Positions 46,343 to 55,695 of a stretch of 64,000 bases of DNA are shown in pieces (position 1 is the stretch's first letter; each line of letters starts with the position of its first letter). Source of the DNA: Planctomycetota bacterium (GTDB lineage: Bacteria; Planctomycetota; Planctomycetia; Pirellulales; Pirellulaceae). The stretch covers positions 1-64,000 of the forward strand of contig JAJRVM010000080.1 of the NCBI GenBank assembly GCA_024277285.1, in the 5' to 3' direction. The position numbers and the translations under genes were made by a program. The notes beneath the pieces are model-generated. The model ran no database searches. It saw only the letters and a program-made list of their open reading frames with translations, and was not told where the DNA came from.

Positions 46343-47242
46343 ATGAACCAGCCGGTTGCATTTCTCAATGGTCAGTTTTGTCCCGCTTCGGAGTTGGCTT
46401 TATCGGTCAACGACCTGGGCGTGCTGCAAGGGATTGCGGTTAGCGAGCGAATGCGGACTTTTTCAGGCGAGTTATTCCGTTTGGACGACCATCTCGACCG
46501 GTTAGACCGTTCCCTGGAGATTATTGACGTACGGCTCGCCTATTCGGCGCAACGCATTGGCGAGATTGCGCATGAGTTGCTGGCGCGCAACCGCGATATC
46601 CTGCACGATGGCGAGGATTTCGGGCTGTCACTTTTTGTCACGCCGGGCAATCCGCCGGGGAAAGCACCGACCTTTTGCATCGAGTGTTATCGTTTGCCTT
46701 TCGAGCAATGGGCTTCCTATTACACGGCGGGACAGGCGTTGCTCGAAACCGGCATTCGGCAAGTGCCGGAGTCTTGCTGGCCGCCGGCACTGAAATGCCG
46801 CAGCCGGATGCACTATTTCCTGGCCGACAAGCGCGCTCATCAAACCGATCCCGGCGCGCGTGCCGTGCTGTTGGACCTGGATGATTGGGTAACGGAAGCG
46901 TCGACGGCCAATATCGTTTTCTTTCGCGCCGACGTGGGGCTCGTGTCTCCACCGCTACAACGCATACTGCCAGGTGTCAGTTTGGCGGTATTGGAAGAAC
47001 TGGCCAGCGCACTGAAGATTCCATGGCGTTACGAAGACGTGCGGTTGGACGACTTGACGACGGCCGACGAGATCCTGCTCTGCAGCACGTCGCCGTGCGT
47101 CTGGCCGGTCACGCGACTGAACCGCCAGAGGGTTGGCAGTGGGAGCGGCGGGCCAGTATTCCGTCGTTTGCTCGACGCGTGGAGCAACCTGGTGGGGCTG
47201 GACATTGCCGCCCAGGCTCGGCAATGCGCCAAAAGTCCGTAG
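46343..47242 (+). CDS. PLP-dependent class IV aminotransferase
   Basis: 299 residues of the fold shared by branched-chain aminotransferase (IlvE), D-amino acid aminotransferase and aminodeoxychorismate lyase (PabC). FLNGQFCPASELALSVNDLGVLQGIAVSERMRTF and LFRLDDHLDRLDRSLEII are the N-terminal domain. The PLP lysine is probably in ALKCRSRMHYFLADKRA, and VTEASTANIVFF carries the phosphate-side Glu-Ala-Ser. The Lys context differs from IlvE (KTNNYL-type), which makes a PabC or specialised role possible; substrate is not decided. The ATG at 46343 matches the normal N-terminus of the family. Confidence 0.85.
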   Translation: MNQPVAFLNGQFCPASELALSVNDLGVLQGIAVSERMRTFSGELFRLDDHLDRLDRSLEIIDVRLAYSAQRIGEIAHELLARNRDILHDGEDFGLSLFVTPGNPPGKAPTFCIECYRLPFEQWASYYTAGQALLETGIRQVPESCWPPALKCRSRMHYFLADKRAHQTDPGARAVLLDLDDWVTEASTANIVFFRADVGLVSPPLQRILPGVSLAVLEELASALKIPWRYEDVRLDDLTTADEILLCSTSPCVWPVTRLNRQRVGSGSGGPVFRRLLDAWSNLVGLDIAAQARQCAKSP

Positions 47243-47336
47243 CTTGCGCGACAACGGGGCGCGCAGGTGGCGAAGTTCCCGCCTGTGGTGGCACGCTTTG
47301 TACCGTGGTCGTACAGCACCGTTTTGGCGTTGCATC

Positions 47337-48359
47337 TTACCCATTCTCGATAAACTCGAAGGCGTCGTTGATCGGCTTCATATAGAGGTTCATGAAGAGG
47401 TAGAAAATCATGAAGACCAAGATCGCGCCGATCATCCCCCAGATGATCATGGACATGATTACCGCCAGGGCCGTTGACGCCGATTCGGCCTGCGATTGAT
47501 ACTGTTGGGACATTCGCGCAAGCGATTCGCTCTCCGTCCCCGAGAGTTCCGCGTTTTGTAAAGCGGTCAAAAAATCATGCGGAAAGATCCCGGTCATTTC
47601 CAACGCTTCATGAAACTGCCCACCGCGTTGAATCACCGCATCGATCTCATCAAGATGGCTTGTGAAATAGTGATTCTGAGTACTTTGCAACGCCAAACGT
47701 ATCGACCGCCCGGCGTCGACACCTGATTCGAGCGCCATGGAGAGGGTCCAGGCGAGCCGCGCAAGCGACATCGTTTTAATCGCCTTGCCAATCCCAGGGA
47801 TATACATGACCAGCCGTCCCGGCAACGGTCCGAACCAACCACGCGTTAAGCCCAACACGACGAATGCCACGGCAGCGAGAATCAGCGCCACGATGCCAAA
47901 ATAGATGGCGGCCCCACGCCCCCCCGATAGCCCGAAGACGGTGACCGGAGTGCCCAGCGCTCCGAGCAGAAAGATCAGACCGCCAATGATGAAGATTGCG
48001 GCAAACAACTGCAGGCCGGGCCAGAGAATCCCCAATAGCAGAACGCGGCGCAGTTTAATGAGATGCTGATAGTGGTCAGCCAAGCGAAGCAACACGGATT
48101 CGAGCCGACCGGCCTCTTCGCCGACACCCACGAGCTCGCACATGAGCGGGGGGAAGTAACCCCCGCAGCCTTGCATTGCTTCGGTCAATGTTGAGCCGCG
48201 GCCGACCTTTTCCGCGACACGGCCCATGTTGTCCTGAAAGCGGTGGCGGCCATGCTGGCTCTCGCGCTGCAAAACATCCATAATGTCGACACCGGCGTTG
48301 AGTGATGTACCGAGCCGGTGGCACATTTTCGACGATTGTCCAATGCTAATGTGAGCCAT
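47337..48359 (-). CDS. Type II secretion system F family protein
   Basis: Inner-membrane platform protein of type II secretion or type IV pilus systems, 340 residues. Two T2SS-F modules are visible: one N-terminal (CHRLGTSLNAGVDIMDVLQRE and PPLMCELVGVGEEAGRLESVLLRLADHY) and one C-terminal (LARLAWTLSMALESGVDAGRSIRLAL and FLTALQNAELSGTESESLARMSQQY). Three hydrophobic helices are at about 105-135, 150-170 and 305-328. It is shorter than GspF (about 400) because the N-terminal cytoplasmic extension is missing. No gspE or gspD is adjacent, so it may serve the genome's prepilin-like DUF1559 proteins. Confidence 0.88.
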   Translation of the reverse strand: MAHISIGQSSKMCHRLGTSLNAGVDIMDVLQRESQHGRHRFQDNMGRVAEKVGRGSTLTEAMQGCGGYFPPLMCELVGVGEEAGRLESVLLRLADHYQHLIKLRRVLLLGILWPGLQLFAAIFIIGGLIFLLGALGTPVTVFGLSGGRGAAIYFGIVALILAAVAFVVLGLTRGWFGPLPGRLVMYIPGIGKAIKTMSLARLAWTLSMALESGVDAGRSIRLALQSTQNHYFTSHLDEIDAVIQRGGQFHEALEMTGIFPHDFLTALQNAELSGTESESLARMSQQYQSQAESASTALAVIMSMIIWGMIGAILVFMIFYLFMNLYMKPINDAFEFIENG

Positions 48360-48620
48360 AGCCTGCAGTTCGTAAAGGAGGCGAGTTTCTTGCCATTGCC
48401 GGGCACGATCGCAATCGTGCCGTGATCTCTCGTAGCATATATTCTCGCAGCCAGCATGGGTAGCAACCTATCCGTGTGTGCCCCGGGGGCAACAAGGTGC
48501 GAATCTGTTACAATCGCGGCTTCACGTTGGCTGACATATCGACTGGGGTGTGGCGACTTCACCATCAGGGGTGTGGTAAAGCCGAGGCTAAGAACACGTT
48601 ATTATGATTCGCCGTGAAGC

Positions 48621-48884
48621 GGCTAGGAGCCGAAGTTCGCTTGGTTCTACTTCACGATCGAGGTTGAAATCGAACCGGCTGTGCGTTGGGGACCATTTTT
48701 ATAATACGGTAACACTTTAGCCAAATGAAGCAGCTGAGAAGGTCGGTAGGCGGCGAAATCTTGGCAAATTGCAATAACGGTCAGATTGGCAAAATCGCTT
48801 TGCCAATCCCGTTCGCGTTGCCCGCCTTCCGACCGAAAGCCCCCCTACTTCAGATGGCTGAACAGATGCAAAATACGTTCTGAG
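48621..48884 (+). repeat. Dispersed repeat element, copy B, with perfect hairpin
   Basis: Second copy of the element at 14320-14584, same orientation. In this copy the core hairpin is a perfect 9 bp stem, ATTGGCAAA (48785-48793) with TTTGCCAAT (48799-48807), around an ATCGC loop. In copy A one base pair is broken. It sits in the divergent gap between the T2SS-F gene and tyrA, about 255 bp before tyrA. The remaining parts of the gap 48360-49138 show no gene. Confidence 0.92.
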
Positions 48885-49138
48885 GGCGGACAGGCCTGAT
48901 TTCGCGTATCGGCGCGCATGTCACGCCGTCCTTGGGGCTTGGGCCCACCCGCGATTGGTGATCAGCTGCCGCGCTGAGCAGCATATCCAATCATCCAAGA
49001 CCGAATAGAATAAGCTCGTATTGCGGGCGGCCGACGTGCCGCCGGCAAGGAACAGCATCGAAAAAACCGAGCGCTGCGATCGAGCGTCACGTACGGAAGC
49101 GCAAGGTTCGCCTCCCTCTGGAATCGAAGTTCAGCTCC

Positions 49139-49999
49139 ATGAACAAGTGGGATACCGTAGCCATCGTTGGTGTGGGCCTCTTGGGAGGGTCTATTGGGCT
49201 CGCGTTACAGCGGCGCGAACTGGCTCGACACGTGATCGGTATTGGCCGCCGCGTGACGAGCCTCGATAAAGCGTTGCAATACGGCACGGTGACCGCGACC
49301 ACGACTGATTTGGCTAGTGGCGTGAGCGATGCCGAATTGATTGTCGTCTGTACGCCGGTTGGGGACATCGTCGACCATGTGTGTCAGGTTGCAGCGAGTT
49401 GTCCGCGGGGAGCGTTGATAACGGACGTTGGCAGCACGAAGAGGCAAATCGTGCGGCAGCTCGAACAGCGGCTCGACGCGGATGTGTCGTTTGTGGGCAG
49501 TCACCCGATGGCGGGCAGCGAGAAGGCGGGCCCGGAGCACGCGACGGCAAACCTGTTTGAGAACAAAGTAACGGTCGTAACGCCCGCCGCGCCAGCGCAA
49601 CACGCTCTCGCTCGAAAAACATCGGTTGACCAGATCGAGGCGTTCTGGCAGTCACTAGGCGCTCGTGTTCTGCGCATGTCGCCCGAATCGCACGACGAAG
49701 CGGTTGCCATGACCAGTCACACTGCGCACGTCGTTGCGGCGGCGCTAGCCGCAGCCACGCCGCTTGGCGAGCTGCCGCTGACAGCGAGTGGGTGGCGTGA
49801 TACGACCCGTATCGCGGCAGGCGACCCACGTCTTTGGCAGCAGATTCTGAGCTCTAATCGTGACCAGGTCTTGCAGTCACTGGATAAGTTTGGGAAAGTG
49901 CTCTCGCAGTTTCGCGCCGCTTTGGAGAGCGGCGACGAGGAGAGTGTCAGGCAACTCTTGGATGCAGGGAAGAAAACTCGTGACTCTGTGGGAAGTTGA
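49139..49999 (+). CDS. tyrA: Prephenate dehydrogenase
   Basis: Oxidative decarboxylation of prephenate in tyrosine synthesis; cytosolic. It has 286 residues. NAD site [20 protein letters not shown] at the N-terminus, [29 protein letters not shown] and the conserved [18 protein letters not shown] block, with the active-site His, then [28 protein letters not shown] and [16 protein letters not shown]. No chorismate mutase or ACT domain is fused. Its last 20 bases overlap the purL start, so the two are probably translationally coupled, although the pathways differ. Confidence 0.94.
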   Translation: MNKWDTVAIVGVGLLGGSIGLALQRRELARHVIGIGRRVTSLDKALQYGTVTATTTDLASGVSDAELIVVCTPVGDIVDHVCQVAASCPRGALITDVGSTKRQIVRQLEQRLDADVSFVGSHPMAGSEKAGPEHATANLFENKVTVVTPAAPAQHALARKTSVDQIEAFWQSLGARVLRMSPESHDEAVAMTSHTAHVVAAALAAATPLGELPLTASGWRDTTRIAAGDPRLWQQILSSNRDQVLQSLDKFGKVLSQFRAALESGDEESVRQLLDAGKKTRDSVGS

Positions 50000-52931
50000 C
50001 ATTTACCCTGCCCCTGGTCAGCCTGACGTCGCGGCAAGTGCCATCGTCGCCAGCGCTACCAACCTGGGCATGTCCAGTGAAATGACCGTCCGTACTGCCC
50101 GCGGCTATCTGCTCGAGGGCGATCTGGGCCGCGCGGACGTGGAACGTCTGGCGCGGGAACTGCTGGCCGACGACGTGGTCGAACGGACGGTGATCGGCAA
50201 GATCGGGGACGAATCGTTGCGTGTGGCGCCGCAAGGCTGTGTCCAAGTCGTTCACGTATTACCCAAGCCAGGAGTGATGGACCCGGTCGCGCAAAGCGCG
50301 CTCAAGGCGATCGCCGATTTTGAGATTGCGGTCCAAGCGGTGCGAACGCTCAAGAAAATCTGGCTCACGGAACTCCCAGAACCGCAGCTGACCGCATTGC
50401 TAGCCAAGGTACTGGCCAACGATTCCATGGAACAAGTGATCGTCGGGCCACTTGAGCTGGCACGTTTGGACATGGGGCAGCCGTACGAGTTTCAACGGGT
50501 TCTGGTACCGATGCGTACTTTGGACGACGAGGGCCTGTTGAAACTGAGTCGTGATGGCCAGCTTTATTTGACCCTGGTCGAAATGCAGACGATTCAACAA
50601 TACTACGCTGACTTGGGACGTGATCCGACCGACGTCGAATTGGAGACACTGGCACAGACATGGAGCGAGCACTGCAGCCACAAGACATTGGCAGGTCGAA
50701 TTGCCTATCGAGACGAAAAGGGCGAACGGCATTTCGAGAACATGCTGAAAGAGACCATTTTTGCCGCCACGCAGTTATTGCGGAAGAAGATGGGAGACGA
50801 AGACTGGTGCGTCAGCGTCTTCGAGGACAACGCTGGTGTCGTTCGGTTTGACGATCAGTTCGATGTCGTATTCAAGGTTGAAACGCATAATCACCCGTCG
50901 GCGCTCGAACCGTACGGCGGCGCAAACACCGGAATTGGCGGAGTCATCCGCGACCCGATGGGGACCGGGCTTGGAGCCAAGCCGGTTTGCAATACGGACG
51001 TCTTCTGTTTTGCTCCGCCCGACACGCCATTTGATCGCCTGCCTCCCGGGGTCCTCCATCCACGACGCGTGATGCAGGGAGTGGTGTCCGGCGTGCGCGA
51101 CTACGGCAACCGCATGGGAATTCCCACCGTCAACGGAGCGATCTACTTTGACGAGCGGTACCTGGGAAACCCGCTGGTCTATTGTGGCACCGTCGGCATG
51201 CTGCCGCGCGATAAGTCGAGTAAGCAGCCGCGTGTGGGTGATCACATCGTGGCGATCGGCGGGCGGACCGGACGTGATGGTATCCATGGTGCCACGTTCA
51301 GTTCCGCCGAATTGACCAGTGAAAGCGAGACGCTTTCGGGTGGCGCTGTGCAGATCGGTAACGCGATTACCGAAAAGATGCTGCTCGACGTTCTTCTCGT
51401 CGCACGAGATCGCGGCCTCTACAGTGCCATCACGGACTGTGGGGCGGGTGGGTTTTCGAGCGCCGTGGGCGAGATGGGTGAGAAGCTAGGCGCGGAAGTC
51501 TGGCTCGATGCGGCGCCGCTGAAATACGAAGGTCTGTCGTACACCGAAATTTGGATCTCGGAAGCTCAGGAACGCATGGTCCTGTCGGTTCCGCCGCAAC
51601 ACTGGGACGTATTCAAGGCACTTTGCGAAAGCGAAGGCGTTGAAGCGACTATTATCGGTTCGTTCGTCGACACGGGCCGTTTGCAATTGAAATACCACGA
51701 TGTAGAAGTTGCCGACCTCGATATGCGGTTCCTCCATGACGGCCGGCCTCCCATCATTCGAGATGCTTGCTACACACCACAACCGATTGAGTCTCTCGAC
51801 GTACCAGCCCAGGCCGAGACGAAAACCGACCTGCTCGGCATTCTCGGCATGCTGAATGTAGCCAGCAAGGAATGGGTCGTACGCCAATACGATCATGAAG
51901 TGCAAGGTGGCAGCGTCATCAAGCCTTTGGTCGGTGTCGACAATGACGGGCCAGGCGATGCGGCCGTGTTGCGCCCAAGGCTTGACTCGCAGCGTGGCTT
52001 GGTCATTGCTTGCGGCATGAATCCCTGCTACGGCGATCTGGACCCCTATGATATGGCGGCCAGCGCCATTGATGAAGCGGTCCGCAATTGCGTGGCGGTC
52101 GGTGCCGATCCCCACCGAATTGCCATCCTCGACAACTTCTGTTGGGGCTATACGGATCGCCCGGAGACGCTTGGCTCGCTCGTGCGTGCCGCGTTGGCGT
52201 GCCACGACATTGCCATTGCCTATGGGACGCCGTTTGTCAGCGGCAAGGACAGCTTGAACAACGAATTCAGCTATGAGGATCTGCAAGGCGTCAAGCAGAC
52301 CATCGCGATCCCTTCGTCGCTGCTGATAAGTGCGTTGGGACAAGTCGGCAACGTACGCAAATGCGTCACCATGGACCTGAAGCGATCGGGGAGTGTGCTG
52401 TATCAGATCGGCACGACCTACGACGAGCTGGGCGGCTCGCATTTCGCCCGGCTGCACCAACTGACCGGTGGACAGGTCCCACAGGTGCGGCCGCAGACTG
52501 CTTGTGCACTCTTTGCCACGCTCCACCAGGCGATTGACCGTGGCTTAGTGCTGAGCTGTCATGACATGAGTGAGGGTGGCCTGGCTGTCGCGTTAGCTGA
52601 AATGGCGTTTGCCGGCGGGTTCGGTCTGCAAGCTGATATCACAAAGTGCCCGCACGAACTGCACGACGTTGCGGCGGACGCACGTTTGACCGCCCTGTTG
52701 TTCGCTGAGTCGAATTCGCGGTTTGTCTGCGAAGTGAGTCCGGAAAAGCAGCGTGAATTTGAATCGCTTTTGAGAGAACAGCAAGTCGCATTTGCCGCGA
52801 TCGGTAATGTTCTGCCCTCCGAGATGGTTGTCTTGAATGACGCAAGTGAACCGGGGCACTCCCGGCAATTGGCGGAGCTCTCGATTGCTCAGCTGAAAGA
52901 GGCTTGGCAAACTCCATTGCGCTGGCAATAG
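49980..52931 (+). CDS. purL: Phosphoribosylformylglycinamidine synthase with duplicated PurS part
   Basis: ATP-dependent amidation of FGAR in purine synthesis, together with PurQ. It has 983 residues, longer than small PurL (about 740). The GTG at 49980 follows CAGGGAAG and overlaps the tyrA end. Residues 1-80 ([40 protein letters not shown]) and about 83-165 ([40 protein letters not shown]) both look like PurS modules. The PurL catalytic domain follows: [28 protein letters not shown] with His303, [35 protein letters not shown] and [19 protein letters not shown]. PurQ is encoded next, so this is a PurS-PurL fusion, not full-length PurL-Q. Confidence 0.93.
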   Translation: MTLWEVDIYPAPGQPDVAASAIVASATNLGMSSEMTVRTARGYLLEGDLGRADVERLARELLADDVVERTVIGKIGDESLRVAPQGCVQVVHVLPKPGVMDPVAQSALKAIADFEIAVQAVRTLKKIWLTELPEPQLTALLAKVLANDSMEQVIVGPLELARLDMGQPYEFQRVLVPMRTLDDEGLLKLSRDGQLYLTLVEMQTIQQYYADLGRDPTDVELETLAQTWSEHCSHKTLAGRIAYRDEKGERHFENMLKETIFAATQLLRKKMGDEDWCVSVFEDNAGVVRFDDQFDVVFKVETHNHPSALEPYGGANTGIGGVIRDPMGTGLGAKPVCNTDVFCFAPPDTPFDRLPPGVLHPRRVMQGVVSGVRDYGNRMGIPTVNGAIYFDERYLGNPLVYCGTVGMLPRDKSSKQPRVGDHIVAIGGRTGRDGIHGATFSSAELTSESETLSGGAVQIGNAITEKMLLDVLLVARDRGLYSAITDCGAGGFSSAVGEMGEKLGAEVWLDAAPLKYEGLSYTEIWISEAQERMVLSVPPQHWDVFKALCESEGVEATIIGSFVDTGRLQLKYHDVEVADLDMRFLHDGRPPIIRDACYTPQPIESLDVPAQAETKTDLLGILGMLNVASKEWVVRQYDHEVQGGSVIKPLVGVDNDGPGDAAVLRPRLDSQRGLVIACGMNPCYGDLDPYDMAASAIDEAVRNCVAVGADPHRIAILDNFCWGYTDRPETLGSLVRAALACHDIAIAYGTPFVSGKDSLNNEFSYEDLQGVKQTIAIPSSLLISALGQVGNVRKCVTMDLKRSGSVLYQIGTTYDELGGSHFARLHQLTGGQVPQVRPQTACALFATLHQAIDRGLVLSCHDMSEGGLAVALAEMAFAGGFGLQADITKCPHELHDVAADARLTALLFAESNSRFVCEVSPEKQREFESLLREQQVAFAAIGNVLPSEMVVLNDASEPGHSRQLAELSIAQLKEAWQTPLRWQ

Positions 52932-53036
52932 TCGGCGCTGTTGATTGTTTCGGCGATCTTGGCCGACCCAGAGAAATCGATCAGTCGTTTATGAACACCA
53001 CAAGCTGATTTTGCCTAAGTTGAAAGCCTAGCAGTC

Positions 53037-53867
53037 ATGCCTACTCCCCGTGCCCTGATTCTACGTGCTCCAGGTACAAACTGTGATCACGAAACGGCCT
53101 ACGCTTTTGAGCAGGCGGGGGGCCGACCGGAACTGGTCCATATCAACCGTTTGCTTGATTCGCCATCGATCATTGCCGACTACCAAGTGCTCTGTCTGCC
53201 GGGCGGCTTCAGCTATGGTGACGATATTGCCGCAGGACGCATTTTGGCCAATCAGATTCGGCATCACTTGCACGAGGCCATCCGCGAATTCAAAGAAGCC
53301 GGTAAGCTGGTCTTGGGGATTTGCAACGGCTTTCAGATCCTGATCAAGTCGGGAATCCTGCTCGCTCGTGATGGCAGCAACGTCGCCGCTGATGGAGATT
53401 CACCTGCGGCCGGTAGTGCCGGGGTTGGAGATCCGGCCACGCTCACGTGGAACGACTCGGGGCATTTTGAAGACCGCTGGGTCAACTTGGTCGTCCCGCC
53501 GGGGGATTGTGTTTTTCTGCAAGGAATTCAACAGATGTATCTGCCGATCGCCCATGCGGAAGGCAAGTTCGTCGCGCGCAGCCAAGAAGTGCTCGATCGG
53601 CTAACCGAGCAAGGTCAGTTGACGCTGCGTTACTGCGACAAGGAAGGTGCTGTTTGCGACCAGGCTTTGTCGTTTCCGATCAATCCCAATGGCTCCGCAG
53701 CCAATGTTGCAGGGATCTGCGACGAATCGGGGCGAGTTTTTGGCCTGATGCCCCATCCCGAACGGTATATCGAATTGACGCACCATCCACGCTGGACGCG
53801 CGGCGAGGGGCAGGCAACCGGCGACGGACTTGCCGTTTTTCAGAACGCCATACGATACTTTGCCTAG
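53037..53867 (+). CDS. purQ: Phosphoribosylformylglycinamidine synthase subunit I
   Basis: Glutaminase subunit that feeds ammonia to PurL. It has 276 residues. The class I glutamine amidotransferase triad is present: Cys96 in LGICNGFQIL, His240 and Glu242 in GLMPHPERYIE. The N-terminus ALILRAPGTNCDHETAYAF and LPGGFSYGDDIAAGRILANQI are the PurQ signature. It is longer than Bacillus PurQ (227) through an internal insertion around 110-170. It lies 105 bp after purL. Confidence 0.95.
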   Translation: MPTPRALILRAPGTNCDHETAYAFEQAGGRPELVHINRLLDSPSIIADYQVLCLPGGFSYGDDIAAGRILANQIRHHLHEAIREFKEAGKLVLGICNGFQILIKSGILLARDGSNVAADGDSPAAGSAGVGDPATLTWNDSGHFEDRWVNLVVPPGDCVFLQGIQQMYLPIAHAEGKFVARSQEVLDRLTEQGQLTLRYCDKEGAVCDQALSFPINPNGSAANVAGICDESGRVFGLMPHPERYIELTHHPRWTRGEGQATGDGLAVFQNAIRYFA

Positions 53868-54083
53868 TCCGTGATTCGCTCCGAAGCCGAGGGAGGGGCG
53901 TGGATGCGAGCGTCGTGTCTAGAAAGGGGACCGCTAATCAACGCTGACAGACGCTAATAGAAACGGGCCGTCCGCCGTGCTCGTACCGGTCGAGGCGCGG
54001 CACGCCGACAGATTGAGTTGTCGGTCGCATCTCCAAGCTGACCCCCGCCGCAGCACTTCCCTTGCCTGGGATGGCATCTCAGG

Positions 54084-54395
54084 CTACACCGCTTGCTTCC
54101 AGACTGGCGCCGGATCGCGGATGTCAAGGATGAAATCAATGCGACGATACGCTGCCTGCAGGGCGGTCGCGTAACTCGAAAACCCATCGAGGCGTTCATC
54201 GCGTGCTGCGGTGTTATCGGTGATAATCGCGTTGTAACGGTCGCGCCGCAGCGTCACGCCGGTCACACTGTGCTCGATCGTGATCTCCCATTGGCGGTGT
54301 TCCGCTCGCTGAACGATCGTCAGGCCGGTATGCCGAGTATGGGCACCGTCGAAACGGCGCAACGCGCCACCCGAGGAAGTGCGGCGTCGAAACAT
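54084..54395 (-). CDS. Small protein of unknown function
   Basis: 103 residues. The ATG at 54395 has TTGGAG five bases upstream. The sequence has protein-like alternation (VQRAEHRQWEITIEHSVTGV, ITDNTAARDERLDGFSSYATALQ, AAYRRIDFILDIRDP), suggesting a small beta-sheet followed by helices. No family is recognised and it has no signal or membrane segment. The 216 bp between it and purQ show nothing. A weak open frame at 54452-54778 upstream may also be real but is not called. Confidence 0.5.
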   Translation of the reverse strand: MFRRRTSSGGALRRFDGAHTRHTGLTIVQRAEHRQWEITIEHSVTGVTLRRDRYNAIITDNTAARDERLDGFSSYATALQAAYRRIDFILDIRDPAPVWKQAV

Positions 54396-54805
54396 TGCAA
54401 CTCCAATACTTTCTTGTGGCACGATAACACCATGCAGCCGCTGCACGGTTGTTACTGATATCGGCTAAACGAATTGCCGTCAACAGCGAGTTTTACATGG
54501 TTGGTCAACTCGCTCAAAAAACGGTCAAACAGTTCCGATTTCGTGTCGAACCGTGCGCAGGAATTGCCGGCTGACGAAGTATCTAACGGCGAAAGAAGGG
54601 CCCCAGTTGCGAGTGACGAACGGGCTGATCCTGTCGGCGGTTGCGGGCACGTGTCATGCCGATCTGGAGATGCGATCGTCGTTGCGTCCAAGAGCGTTTG
54701 AGTGAACCGAGAGTCGGAAGAGGAGGACTTCCATTCAAGTCCACGTTTTCCAGTGGCCACTCCCGCTTTCACTCCCATGCGGTTTGCGAACGATTACCCG
54801 GTGAG

Positions 54806-55297
54806 TTACTTAAGGTGTACGTCGCAGGCACCACCGTCGCAGGCATCACTGTCATTGGCAACACTGTCGCAGGCAACACTGTCATTGGCATCACTGTCAT
54901 TGGCATCGAGTCGGCCAAGACGATACCGTCGTTTGGCGACGAGGTTGTAGAACCACTGCCAGAGGGGTAACGACCCGGGGATATGCAGCAAGGGGGCCAG
55001 AATCCATAACCACGGCATGTGACGGCTAAGATAGCGGATGGCACTGGCACCGCCGAACCGTTTGCCGGTTGAAGTGACCAAGTACAGCTGTTGCATCATC
55101 TGATCGTGCGTCAAATCCGCACACAATTCAGCGGCACGCCTGTCGTGCAGCGACAGAAAGGCGAGTCGCTGGGTCTGATCCCATTTGGCAAGTCGCTGGA
55201 CCTGCCCGGTACAGAATCGGCAATGCCCATCGTAGATCACAATGTCGGCAGCCGGACGCTCGCGTGGATCAGCCAAGTGACGTTTTTTCGCCTGCAT
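54806..55297 (-). CDS. DCC family thiol-disulfide oxidoreductase-like protein (DUF393)
   Basis: 163 residues. The family motif is near the start: IVIYDGHCRFCTGQVQRL with Cys26 and Cys29, then LAFLSLHD, a KRFGGASAIRYLSRHMP helix and a hydrophobic WILAPLLHIPGSLPLWQWFYNLVAKRRYRLGR. Relatives end with a short Cys-containing tail after RYRLGR. Here the tail is stretched by a five-residue repeat, DANDS-DANDS-VACDS-VANDS-DACDG, before the normal-looking GACDVHLK ending. The expansion comes from six 15 bp units at 54821-54910. The ATG at 55297 is used because the upstream extension has no family match. Confidence 0.82.
   Translation of the reverse strand: MQAKKRHLADPRERPAADIVIYDGHCRFCTGQVQRLAKWDQTQRLAFLSLHDRRAAELCADLTHDQMMQQLYLVTSTGKRFGGASAIRYLSRHMPWLWILAPLLHIPGSLPLWQWFYNLVAKRRYRLGRLDANDSDANDSVACDSVANDSDACDGGACDVHLK
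54821..54910. repeat. 15 bp tandem repeat, six copies, in a coding tail
   Basis: Six adjacent 15-base units of the type GTCRYWGGCAWCACT (for example GTCGCAGGCACCACC and GTCATTGGCATCACT), with a few substitutions. They encode pentapeptides rich in Asp, Asn, Ser, Ala and Cys at the end of the DCC protein, all in frame. Unit variation shows both duplication and later change. Confidence 0.95.
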
Positions 55298-55572
55298 GTC
55301 TATTTTACCCAACCTTATCGAATGCCTGTTACCGCAATCGTAGCCGGTTTTCTGGGTCTGCCTAGCTGAGTTTCGCACATCGGACCGTGGTCCGAGCCTC
55401 GCCCCATTGGTGATTTGCGGGCAATTGCGTGCGTCATGTTGGCAGCGTGTGCTCCGGGCCGAGCGTGTACTTAAGCGGGATTAACACTCGGTTTGTTTCC
55501 CGATTTTCCGGTATCTCGCCCGGGGAAACCGCCTATAATGACGGGCACTTGGTCGAAAACCGTTGCGTGCAT

Positions 55573-55660
55573 CCTAAGAACCTGTCACGCAGCTACCGGC
55601 AGCGACGCCCCATATCGAAAACCCCTGCACGTTAACCAGGTTTTGGGACAGGTTCTAAGG
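55573..55660. mobile_element. MITE-like element, 88 bp, with 16 bp inverted ends
   Basis: The left end CCTAAGAACCTGTCAC and the right end, read on the opposite strand, CCTTAGAACCTGTCCC agree at 14 of 16 bases. The interior (55589-55644) has no gene. It sits 35 bp before the GTG of the coiled-coil protein, so it lies in that gene's promoter or leader. The ends differ from those of the 105 bp element at 31687. The rest of 55298-55695 shows nothing recognised. Confidence 0.68.
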
Positions 55661-55695
55661 AGCCGTTGCGTTCGTTCAAAGGAGAATGACCCACC

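Noticed and set aside
51486..52526. Minus-strand open frame opposite purL
   Set aside because: Shadow of purL; Arg/Gln-rich random composition.
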